Below, piece after piece: positions 1-9,485 of a stretch of 33,469 bases of DNA. The translations under genes were made by a program, and so were the position numbers. The DNA comes from Apostichopus parvimensis (lineage: Eukaryota > Echinodermata > Holothuroidea > Aspidochirotida > Stichopodidae), in assembly GCA_000934455.1 (NCBI GenBank), contig KN882959.1, positions 112,458 to 145,926 of the forward strand. Reading direction: 5' to 3'. Positions within the stretch are counted from its first letter, which is position 1; every line of letters begins with the position of its first letter. The notes beneath the pieces were generated by a model. It had not been told where the DNA came from. It searched no databases and was given only the letters and a program-made list of their open reading frames with translations.

Positions 1-625
1 GATTAAGCAATTATTAGTTAGTAAAAGAATTAAGTACTATATCGAAATCTTATAGAATCAACCATATACCACCTCCTTGATAAGGCTTAACTTTTGATAC
101 CTAGGCCAAATGTTTTTTGTTGTTTGCTGAAGTGTCATTATTTACAGGAGAAAGTACTCCTCCACCTTTGGACAATATATTACTTGGAAGTATTAATTAT
201 CATATCATTATTATTCTTCTCTTAGTTCTTGTTTATGAACCAATGAATATATATTTTGGTTCATATTGCCTGAGCAGTCCCAACTGAGATCATATCATAA
301 ATATTTAGACTGCACAATTAAAAAATAAACGTTAACGGCAGTCTATGTTCTTAACCCCTTTTAATAAAATTAGCCACACTGTTTTGCTGTGACCAATCAA
401 GCTAACATATAGGTAAAGATAAACCATTGCATCTAATCGAAGTGCATATCAATTGCCGCACATGCAAGTAAAGTCATCATCAGTCTTCTTCTGATGTTGA
501 TTTGACCAAGGCTATTTGACATCATTGGTGCAATTTTCGTAACCATATTTAACATTTCCCACATTTGTTGATTTACATATCCTCCCACTATAAGGAGAAA
601 ATACACTGGAGTGGGATAAACTTAC
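1..625. other. Intron sequence left of the last visible kinase exon
   Basis: AT-rich sequence with no kinase catalytic motif (HRD, DFG) in any frame. The minus-strand ORF that runs into this region from the exon at 626-828 passes the strong donor GTAAGT and is intronic there. Confidence 0.6.
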
Positions 626-828
626 TCTATGTGTTGTCAAAAACTTTAATCCTCTCGCCACCTGAAGTGCATATTTTGGTAAATGATCGGCGTTTCCCTT
701 CTCAGCAACTTGAAAACGCTTCTGTTTACTATTGCCATACTGATGTACTTTCTGGGGACTGAACTCTTCTGTTAGGTGATCTGAGAGACTTCCTCCACTT
801 AAATATTCACAAATCAGATAATTTGGTA
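626..828 (-). CDS. Exon: receptor tyrosine kinase-like, hinge to alpha-E segment
   Basis: Last visible exon of the minus-strand receptor gene. A pyrimidine-rich acceptor (CTCCTTTTTCAG) opens it in phase 1, and a strong donor (GTAAGT) after CATAGA closes it in phase 0: 2 nt plus 67 codons. The peptide begins PNYLICEYLSGGSLSDHL, which matches the beta-5/hinge/alpha-D region of tyrosine kinases. A polar insert of about 30 residues follows, and the exon ends in YALQVARGLKFLTTHR, the alpha-E helix that normally precedes the HRD catalytic loop. By alignment to FGFR-type kinases the gatekeeper position is Cys. The next exon, which should carry HRDLAARN, was not found in bases 1-625 and probably lies left of the window. 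The exon call is strong; the exact receptor subfamily is not determined. Confidence 0.85.
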
Positions 829-1117
829 CTGAAAAAGGAGTAACCATTTAAAGATTTTCGAATGCGAATCAGTTATTAGTAATATATTTACAAGAACAAG
901 CAAAATGACCTTATTGAATTCAAGTTTTAATCATATACTTTTCTTGTTCTCAATTTTTTTGTTATCTCTTTACTTAAAATTATCATGATCATGATCAGTA
1001 TCATTATTTGAATTTATTCTAGTACTTCTTTATAGCACAACATATATGCAAATAAAAAGGTCTGCATTGTTGGGTTAAATGGTTAAACCACATTTTGACA
1101 AGTGCGAGTACTCGTAC

Positions 1118-1225
1118 CTGTATCACACCATCCGAGAAGCTTCATAATACTGTTATCGCCGGGCAGCTTTAATATGTGCTGAACCTCTGAACTTTGTAAT
1201 TCATTCATCCGCAAAGTTGAATCAC
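1118..1225 (-). CDS. Exon: kinase N-lobe, alpha-C helix and beta-4
   Basis: A 108-nt exon with acceptor TGCTTTTCAG and donor ACAG/GTACGA, phase 1 at both ends. It encodes 35 whole codons ending ILKLPGDNSIMKLLGWCDT, the typical alpha-C to beta-4 stretch of receptor tyrosine kinases (compare the INLLGAC type in FGFRs). The alpha-C glutamate that pairs with the beta-3 lysine appears to be kept in ELQSSEVQHIL. Spliced to the next exon it gives WCDTVPNYLICEY, a continuous kinase sequence, which supports both borders. It is too short to stand out as an ORF and was found from splice sites and phase. Confidence 0.85.
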
Positions 1226-1507
1226 CTGAAAAGCAATCAGTCAGTAGATTGTTAAACGCATCGAGGTTATCACTGTCTCATCCACTGTACACTTTGATTA
1301 GGACGAGTTGAGGTTTTTAAATGTTTTTTTTTCTCTTTTAATAACATAACATTCGATGAAATAGTCGACGGGGTTAACATAAGTCATTCTCCTTACAATA
1401 TCATGCTGCATTCACACGTGTTATGTTTTATATATGTCTTTGTACACAAATATGTACTAAGCAGTTACTTTCTTTTAGTCTGGTAAAGTAATATTCAAAG
1501 TAAATAC

Positions 1508-1687
1508 CTGACAAGGTTCTGACCACAGCTTCTAGGTTTCCTGCTGCTCTCATAACTAAAGCCTTGTGATATCGTAAAATTCCTTTTCCAGGTAAAAGAG
1601 AAATTAATTTCACATTCTTTTCTGGGACTTCAAGATTCTTGTTCTTCTTATTCTTATTAACTTCAAGTTCCTGAAGATCCATGTAAG
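1508..1687 (-). CDS. Exon: juxtamembrane segment and kinase beta-1 to beta-3
   Basis: A 180-nt exon, phase 1 at both ends (acceptor CGTCTTTATAG, donor TCAG/GTATTT). A second possible acceptor lies 12 nt downstream but gives phase 0 and does not fit the transmembrane exon. The peptide has a Lys/Asn-rich juxtamembrane stretch (NKNKKNKN), then EKNVKLISLLPGKGILRYHK and AGNLEAVVRTLS. In a kinase this is beta-1, the glycine loop, beta-2 and beta-3. The loop reads G-K-G-I-L-R instead of GxGxxG, and the VAIK lysine position reads AVVR, with Arg instead of Lys. Both changes suggest weak or absent ATP phosphotransfer. Sequencing error is possible for one residue but unlikely to explain both. Confidence 0.85.
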
Positions 1688-2602
1688 CTATAAAGACGGA
1701 AGCGTTACTTGGTGTGATATTATAACTAACTTTAACTTTTAGAATAATACATTATGCACACAACTGCCAGTTGTGTCGGGGTTTGGTCACACTGATGGTG
1801 TTTGGTAACATAATACATAACTGGATACCACTTACTCCCAATCTCCAACTTAGTTAGTATAGAAAACCGCGTTATGGATTTTGTTATGAACATAGAGAAC
1901 CCAATACTGTTGTCAGATGATTGATAGGCTTGTTTTGTGCTTATCAAGCATCCTCTAGAAGCAGATAGTTCAGTACAAAAGCTATTGAATATAATCAAAA
2001 CGATATTACTCTGCTACATTACTAGGTGCATACTTTATAGAATGTTTCACAATTTGGTCTTATAATTCTTTGACCTTCAAGCCATTGTTGATGACATGAA
2101 GAATTTTCCTTGAAAAATGTACTGTCACATCATTGCGTCCATCTGCGAACAAATAATAAAATGTCAGCGATGAAAGTGTATGCTTTCGTAAGGAGATATT
2201 CCGGTGGCAGATGATAATTGGCAAGATAAATTTGAAATCTTGTTCATTATTAACGAATTCTGCTGTCAGTCTGTGTTATATTTGATGTCCTTTTATTTTT
2301 TAAGAATTCAAACTTTGCACATCTTCGGCTCATCAATTGAAGTGGCTGTTCTACTTGTCTTAGCGTATAGGTTGTTTGGTCAAGTACTCAGATGACAGAC
2401 ACAATTCAATGGAAAATAAATTTCAATAAATAAAATTGACATTTTTTAATTCTTTACCTCTATTTTCAGCTCCTTTTATTTCGACGATTTGGTTCGTGGA
2501 TCTGAAACGAAGTAGACCTGATTGATATATTTTCTGTTTTGATTAGACCGATAATATACAACACTTTATTTTGTGTATTATCATAATCGAATCACGGGTG
2601 TG
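1688..2602. other. Intron, nothing recognised
   Basis: Between the transmembrane and juxtamembrane exons. Short ORFs on both strands show no domain or coding character. The only feature in this intron is the tRNA-like segment that follows. Confidence 0.5.
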
Positions 2603-2680
2603 GTGACAGCATGGTTAGTCATTGGCGTGGATTTCAAAGTTGTAGGGAGGGGGGTTCAAATTTCCCCCTAATTATTCAGG
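2603..2680 (+). repeat. tRNA-like segment, possible SINE head
   Basis: An A-box-like TGGTTAGTCATTGG at 2612 and a B-box-like GGTTCAAATTTC at 2653 are 41 nt apart, close to tRNA spacing. The B box sits in a hairpin with a G-run and a C-run as the stem. No complete cloverleaf or CCA end is seen, so a decayed tRNA-derived SINE is more likely than a tRNA gene. The 3' limit of the element is not clear. Confidence 0.42.
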
Positions 2681-2699
2681 TTTAGGCTGAACTTTTGTA

Positions 2700-3682
2700 G
2701 AAGGGCCATAGGAGAATAAACAATTTTGAATAGGGTGTAGTTGCACATGGTTCATTGCCTTCTATGTAGAGGTACCTGTGTTCCACCCTACCCTCTCCGC
2801 CGAATAAGAAAACATGTTTAAACGTCAAATGGTGCATTCTGAGGCATAACTTTAGGTCCATACAAGGAGCTATAACGTAATAATTGTGCTTATAAACCAT
2901 AATAAACATCAAAATTCTCCCATATGATAAAGATAGTGGAATGAATCTTCATGGTAGGGCAAGTTGTGAATAAAGTATTTACTAATGGAGGGTTGTTATA
3001 CCCTGGGGTCTTTGAAGCAGTATCTAATGATGGAGGGTTGGGGTCCTCCCAAGGAAAGACAATTTGTAATTTAGACACGAAATGGCGCATTTGGGACAGG
3101 GTATTCTTACCTGGGTTCTCTTTTCTTTCCGTGTCCTTTGTCAAACAAAAAAATATAATAAATTTACAAGAAAACAAAGTGGAACGATTACTGCAGTTAA
3201 TCATAACATTTTATAGGAATTATACAGAGAAAGTTAAAAACAATTAGTCGCAATATTTAGTTTTGAAACTAATGTAAGGTTATTTTTCTATCATGATACA
3301 TGCAAATTTAATATATGCATTTAATTATACATTATACTACTTTGAAAAGGAGTTTTGTACACTACCATTTAATTGAAATATTGTCTTTGTTGTAATTATG
3401 ATATTGTAATACTTAATTCTTCTGAATGGTCTATAAGATGTAGATGAATCAGTGCTCAATTAGCTCATTTTTGTATGTAATATATGACTGTTTTTCATAT
3501 ATGAAGATGTTATTTGGGCCTCGTTTATCGAAATAAAACTCTACTGAATTAAGATGTCAAGGACACTAAAAATGTATGTAATCTTGACAGCTCAAAATGT
3601 GACCATATAATTTTCATCCACGTAGAAAGTAGTTAGTCAATACTAGAAACATGTACTTAAGAAGAAGTGGAAAACGGCATAC
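2700..3682. other. Intron, nothing recognised
   Basis: AT-rich intron sequence. Overlapping short ORFs on opposite strands near 2.9-3.25 kb shadow each other and match no family I know. Confidence 0.5.
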
Positions 3683-3784
3683 CAAGTTTGTCACGTGCGA
3701 TCAAATAAATGATTACAAGGATTAACACCACAATGATGATGGCCTCCACTATGCAGGCAGCAATCAGCCCTGTATAGTTGCATA
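3683..3784 (-). CDS. Exon: single transmembrane helix
   Basis: A 102-nt phase 1-1 exon (acceptor TCTGTAATTTCAG, donor CTTG/GTATGC). It encodes a short ectodomain end (VCNYTG, with an N-glycosylation sequon), a hydrophobic run of about 24 residues (LIAACIVEAIIIVVLILVII, then YLIA) and a basic stop-transfer start (RDKL). This anchors the receptor as a type I single-pass protein, with the Ig exons outside and the kinase exons inside. A Glu sits about one third of the way into the helix, which is unusual for a receptor kinase. Its position between the stalk exon and the juxtamembrane exon fits the gene model. Confidence 0.85.
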
Positions 3785-4564
3785 CTGAAATTACAGAAAC
3801 AGTACGTTTATGATTGTAACTATGAACAACATGCACGTTAAGATTGGTAAATGTCAAACATAATTGTCTGCATTTGCACATTACATTATGGGGACGTTGT
3901 AACAAAGTCGAATTACTGAAGAATGCTTTCTGCTGCACCGGCGGAGTCTTAGCCACGTGACAGTGGTTTTGCTCATGTATGTAACAATTGGTTTCCAATG
4001 ATCATCATATATTCATATCATAGAGATGGTAAGCAACTCGAAACAGCCAAGTTATTAATTATTCCATCTGGGAAATCTGACTTTTAATACTTTCATGTCT
4101 CCTTTATTCGTCTTTTCCTTGATACAATCAAAATGATACTATACAAAGGGGCATTGGTGAAATTTACTGTTTCGGGAATATTGATGGTTGCTTGAGGTAA
4201 GTAGATAAGTTCTTGAAATGCACTAAATTTCCTTTCCAAAGTTATATAATTTTAGAATAAAAAAGACAGAAAAGAAAATTACACAGCATATCCATATCTT
4301 CGTATGCTGGATGGATAAAACCTGTCTTTGCTGATAGAATACCATAAGTGTTACATTAGTTATACTACAGTTAAGTTATGTATTTTTGTAGATAATCGTG
4401 AGAATTATCGAAAAGTCGATGAATTTATGTAAACTCAAAAGTAGAGGATATTTTGTTGAAAAAAATTGTGCTTTGTTCTTTGTTTATTGTTCTTTGATAC
4501 TATTTTACGTTTGAAGCCAATTTCCTAACAAATAATGCAATTTAACAGAAAAAGATAGACAAAC
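3785..4564. other. Intron between stalk and transmembrane exons
   Basis: AT-rich, with no coding signal, repeat array or recognisable element. Confidence 0.5.
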
Positions 4565-4615
4565 CTAACGACTGAGGATCAGTAGTAGGTTGCTGTTCAG
4601 TTGTCACTATGGTAG
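4565..4615 (-). CDS. Micro-exon: Thr/Pro/Gln-rich extracellular stalk
   Basis: A 51-nt exon with an excellent acceptor (ten T then GCAG) and donor TTAG/GTTTGT, phase 1 at both ends. The peptide TIVTTEQQPTTDPQSL resembles an O-glycosylated stalk between the last Ig domain and the membrane. Joined to the Ig3 exon it reads HECDTATIVTTEQ; joined to the transmembrane exon it reads PQSLVCNYTG, so phase is kept on both sides. Being symmetric, it could be skipped without changing frame. Short length makes chance possible, but border quality and phase fit argue for a real exon. Confidence 0.72.
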
Positions 4616-7034
4616 CTGCAAAAAAAAAACACATTAAAACGTGTGGAAAGATAGAAGATGAAGATATGTCGGATTAAAAATAACAGCTGGCAGCTAAATC
4701 ATTGAGCAGCACAAATTATTACGACACGTTTGTATTGTTAGGTAGCATACATTGAATGAAACCTCAATGAAACATAACACGTTGGAGTCACATATCATGT
4801 GATAAATGTATATGCATAACAACATTTAGGAATTTAAACATATCCTTTTCAACTGTTCAACAGTTTGTTATAGTTACAAAAAGCAATACTGTTTTTATAT
4901 AATATAATAGCAGACAGCAGAGAGTATTTTCGACTTTTTCAATGACTTTCATTGAATAAGATATAACAGGTAATTCAGAGAGAGTGGTGATTAAGTGGAT
5001 ATATACTGATGTTAGTGTACAATCAAATTTGATATCAACAACACGTTTTGTAAAGCAAGTAACAACCTGAGCACTGTTCATATCGAACTCGTTGAACGTA
5101 AATGCGTACATTGCATATATCTATTGATTTTAATCGCGATTATAGTTAAACATTTATAGTGCTTTTATGCTTTAATGTAGAAAGTCAAAATGGTCAAAAA
5201 GTTAAGATCAAATACTCTGTTAAGACAAACAATTACTTGTAAACATCTGGCTTCCTTGTTTCAAGTCCTTGAGATTGTTGTTATTAGTACAGGGTGGTCT
5301 CACGTGGTTACCTTTGGGATGATCTACCTCATTTTTTTAATTGAGAGGGGTAGATGGAGGGTGAAAGGATGTTTGTAACCACCTTTACCAAATCCACCAT
5401 GGGAATCCCGGCATAAACCCACTTCCTCTCATTGGGATCCCTGCCAGCTACAGTGGTACTCGTAGAAATCGGTTCCCTTTTCAGATCCTAAGACTTAGAT
5501 GAGGAAGTTGGTTGCAATTTATCGACAAGAGCAAAAGCACAAGTAATATCAGAGGTAGGCGTTTTAGTACAATGAATATCATGAGGCTTCCTAGTGATAT
5601 AATGAACAGGATTAGATAAACTGGGGTCCTCTTGAAACAAGTGAGTGTATGCAGAAGGTAAAAAATAGAAAGTACCCTTCACACAATAATGAGTAAAATC
5701 ATCACCAGACAATGCAAGACAGCTGTATCATTGAACGCTCACTTCAGAACATTTTACACGAGTCCACTAATAACAAATATTACATAATATTGCTGCACCT
5801 TTCCGTCTCATATTTCGTTGGCAGCTGATACAGTGACGCACAGATGCGCCGGGATTCAATTCCACATCACCACCGGTAATTAGGATCAAACTTTAATTTA
5901 GGCGTATAGGCCTTTGTTGGACATTTATCGAACTAGTTCTTATTATCATAACATAATAGAGCAGCTTTGGGATCCTGCATCCCACTACAGTGAATCAAGC
6001 ACATATACGTACATGATGTGGGTAAAATTTAATACTATAGTTCAAATAGCAAAGCTTGTAAATTTCAACAAAGAAGTAAGAGTTCATTGCACTTAGGGAG
6101 AGCAGTTTCAATACAGATATACAAATTATAACGTGAGTATAAGTACACCAGTTCCACAAAACCCTCTACATGCAACGCAAACAAAGATATCGAAATAACA
6201 CATGTTTCTCCACAATGAAACGATGAAATATTTGGAGATTACCCAGGGCACGAAACGGAAAGGCTAAATCGCTGACATCCATAGATAAAGTAACACAAAA
6301 TAAAAAATGACACGTCAGATCCCCAGACAAGAAAGTACAGGTTTATTTTCACATATTTCAGAAGGTTTGCTGCTATAAGCAAAAGTTGGTGATGTTTCGT
6401 ACATCAGAAGACGATTTGCACATAATGTCATGTAGTGAAATGATTAGTTAAGAGTGTAGTTAGACTTGGATCTCCATGACAATGTAAATTAGTCAGTTGA
6501 CTTTCCTGAAATAAAAGTACAAAGGTGATGTTTCGCCAATTTTAATGGAAAGCCGATGAGTCCATATGCTATTCTTTGGTACTTTCATACATGTTTCAAA
6601 ATACTGCTGCTGCTGAAAGACATTTTGATGTACTACAATTAACCTCACAAAAGTAGTAGGATTGTTGTTTAAAGTGTGGACGCTTCATAATAAAACAGAA
6701 TCATAGTGTTTACATTACATCTTATGTCACATGTCTAAATTGGAGACTTGATGACACCGAACCAAAACATCATTAAACTTAAGAACTTGCGATTTTTCTT
6801 ACAATGCTATCTGACACAAAACATACACACATGCTGTGGCCACTAAATTAAACACCCAATATTGTTTTTTTGTAAATATAACTCAGCTTTTGAAATATAA
6901 ATACAAATATTCATTAATAAAATTTAAAAAAAATAAGTAGTTCACAATACCCCGTCGTCGCGTACATAATTTAAAAATTGAGCGTTATTCCTAGCAAGGA
7001 TAGTTGGCCAAAAAGTGAACAGAAGTCCACATAC
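4616..7034. other. Intron, no gene recognised
   Basis: Mostly AT-rich sequence. A minus-strand ORF at 5488-5712 has protein-like composition (residues such as FYFLPSAYTHLF) but no splice support and no family match, so it is left unassigned. A B-box-like GGGATTCAATTCC occurs near 5851 without a convincing A box. Confidence 0.4.
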
Positions 7035-7096
7035 CCGGGGACGCAGTTGTTACAGTGGTTGTAGCATGTAAGGCAGTGGTACTTGCACATTCGAAC
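7035..7096 (-). pseudogene. Decayed stalk-exon-like copy A
   Basis: On the minus strand a Thr-rich peptide (TTTVTTASPG) ends at a possible donor CCGG/GTATGTGG in the right phase for this gene. No usable acceptor is present: the pyrimidine tract position is filled by the GAT/ATC microsatellite, and the only nearby AG (GCAAG) gives the wrong length. The donor flank (GTATGTGGACTTCTGTT) recurs almost exactly at 8291-8342. I read it as an exon copy related to the stalk micro-exon that lost its acceptor. Confidence 0.4.
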
Positions 7097-7575
<479 letters not shown>

Positions 7576-7832
7576 GACGATGTCCTGTTTTGCGAGCCGG
7601 ACGGAAATCTTTTGTGAGTTGAGTTTGGTCAACTGTCTACCTTATGATAATTCCTAGCATGCATGGACCGTTTTTTCTTCTTTATGGGTAGGACTGATAA
7701 ATTGATTATAGCGGTAAATTTGATGTGTTTGACTTTAATAATGCTTTGAGAAGGCAGAAAATTATATTCTGTTCATATTTACTTCACTTTAAGTGAAATA
7801 CCTTTGAATTATAATTTCATTTGCTACATGGG

Positions 7833-7902
7833 TGACAATAAACGAAATAGTAAGACGTTAGAATGAATAATTAATGGGAAATATCTCCTACAAAAGGTAA
7901 AT
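7833..7902. repeat. Intronic duplicate, copy A
   Basis: Shares a stretch of about 65 bp with 8405-8475 at clearly high identity (for example TTAGAATGA, then ATGGGAA and ATATCTCCTACAAAA against CTATCTCTTACAAAA). With the paired exon-like copies at 7035 and 8291 it marks an old tandem duplication later split by microsatellites. Confidence 0.75.
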
Positions 7903-7903
7903 A

Positions 7904-8253
7904 GCAGGAGGATGAGGAGAATGAGAATGAGGAGGAGGAAGAAGAGGAAGAGGAGGATGAGGAGGATAAGGAGGATGAGGAGGATGAGGAGGATGAGGAG
8001 GATGAGGAGGATGAGGAGGATGAGGAGGATGAGAGGGATGAGGAGGATGAGGGGGGTGAGGGGAATGAGGAGGGGGAAGAGGAGGATGAGGATGAGGGGA
8101 AGAAGGAGGAGAAGGAGGAGTAGGGTGATGGTGATGAGGATGGGAATAGGAGGAGGGAGGATGGGGAAGGGGTTGAGGACGAGGAGGAGGAGGATGACGA
8201 CGAGGAGGAAGACGAGGATCATGATCATTATCGTGATCATTATCGTGATCATT
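7904..8253. repeat. Purine-rich (GAGGAT)n minisatellite with (TGATCATTATCG) tail
   Basis: About 315 bp of almost pure purine on the plus strand, mostly GAGGAT units that grade into GAGGAA and GGGG variants. From 8222 there are 2.6 copies of a 12-bp unit TGATCATTATCG. Long ORFs rich in Arg/Met, Pro/His or Leu are artefacts of the repeat. Confidence 0.95.
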
Positions 8254-8290
8254 AAGAGTTGGACACACTGTCAACAGAAGTCCCACATAC

Positions 8291-8342
8291 CCCGAAAGGA
8301 TTCCACTGGTACAACGGATGTGGGTAGTCGTAAAACCATTTC
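8291..8342 (-). pseudogene. Decayed stalk-exon-like copy B
   Basis: Minus strand. It has a good acceptor (TCTCTCTTC to CACACTTCAG) and a donor CGGG/GTATGTGG like copy A, but the interval is 52 nt, so it cannot be phase 1-1 like the other exons and would break the frame. One reading starts Thr-rich (FTTTHIRCTSG). Flanking intron on both sides matches copy A. It is probably a relic, or an exon used only in aberrant transcripts. Confidence 0.4.
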
Positions 8343-8404
8343 CTGAAGTGTGTATTGAAGAGAGACTTACACGAACGGTTAACACATCAAACGTGGTTCA
8401 GTGA

Positions 8405-8475
8405 TGACATTGAAACAAAAAAGTAAAACTTTAGAATGAGTAATTCATGGGAACTATCTCTTACAAAAGAAAAAT
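8405..8475. repeat. Intronic duplicate, copy B
   Basis: Partner of 7833-7902. It lies 63 bp upstream (gene sense) of exon-like copy B, whereas in copy A the microsatellite has pushed the matching piece about 740 bp away. Confidence 0.75.
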
Positions 8476-9001
8476 AGAATGTGTGAACGTTTTTGTGTGA
8501 TGTATGTTTAATGCACTTCTTATTTAATCGTCATGTCACGTTAACTAGTTTTGTAAATGGTTTAACCAGTTGAAATATCAGCCGCGCTGCCACAAAGATG
8601 TTATCAGTTGACAGATGTTTCATTATCATTTTGTCACTGGAGACCACATTCGCATTATACGTTTGCCTTTTTTCTAAAAATAATCAATTGGATATATCTA
8701 CAAAATGAGTACGTAGATTTTCTGGTTAAATTTCCAGTGATGATTCCCTGGGCACTCTTTTTACGCAAACAAGCAGACGTTATCCTATAATATACTTGAC
8801 TAATTAATCAAGCGCCTTGCAGTGCAAGCTCATAGAGAGTGAAACTCCGTTGAATCGCACATGAAAGTAACATATGGATATGCATAAGCTGTTGATTAGG
8901 CATCTTTTCGAAAATGTACACTAATAACATTATAGTATGTACGTAAATTTTACGAGTATATAGGCCCAGTATTCTGTTTATATGACCTGTTTGATAATAT
9001 G
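8476..9001. other. Intron, nothing recognised
   Basis: AT-rich sequence between the duplicated block and the foldback element. No coding or repeat signal. Confidence 0.5.
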
Positions 9002-9485
9002 GTAAAAGTAAGTTAGCCTGACGTTTCGATCCTAGCAGGATCTTCTTCAAATGCTAAATGAAAAGTAACAGTAACAGAAGGGACAAAAACACGCACAGAA
9101 TACAGATAGGTTAATGAGCATGGTGAACACAAGAGATAGATGTAAGGGGATTATTAGACAAGGGATGGAGAGAAGAAATAAAGAAAGAAACCAACAGGGG
9201 AAGAGGAGAGGTATGATATAAACAGTGGAGGGACGAAGAGGGGATTAAGGGAAGGGGTAGGGAATAAACTGGAGAAGGACAAAGACAGAAAGGTTTGGAG
9301 AAAAAGGGTGGAGAAGAGCTATGAGAAGAGGAGTGGTGGGGGGAGGGGAGAAGGAGGGGGAAAGAAGAAAAGTTAGTCATTAACCTGTCTGTATTCTGTG
9401 CGTGTGTTTGTCCCTTCTTTTACTCGTCATTTAGCCTTGAAGAAGATCCTGCTAGGATCGAAACGTCAGGCCAACTTACTTTTAC
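9002..9485. mobile_element. Foldback element with about 110-bp inverted arms
   Basis: The left arm 9002-9117 and right arm 9377-9485 are inverted copies with few differences. They share the outer tip GTAAAAGTAAGTTRGCCTGA, the hairpin GATCCTAGCAGGATC and the inner ACGCACAGAATACAGA. The core of about 260 bp is purine-rich on the plus strand (GAGAGG, GGGGAAG) and has no ORF of interest. The layout fits a non-autonomous foldback/MITE or inverted terminal repeats of a retroelement. No target-site duplication was obvious. Each arm contains a motif like a hammerhead ribozyme core (see findings). Confidence 0.8.

Noticed and set aside
1428-1507. Continuation of the kinase exon ORF past its donor
   Set aside because: GTATTT donor after TCAG gives the correct phase-1 join to the next exon; the extra residues (IYFEYYF) do not fit a kinase.
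5488-5712. 74-residue minus-strand ORF with protein-like composition
   Set aside because: No recognised family, no acceptor in phase and no neighbour context; left unassigned.
7824-8385. ORFs rich in Arg/Met, Pro/His or Leu
   Set aside because: Products of the GAGGAT repeat; all frames are open because the repeat lacks stops.
9111-9380. Ser/Pro-rich 89-residue ORF
   Set aside because: Lies in the purine-rich core of the foldback element; composition only.
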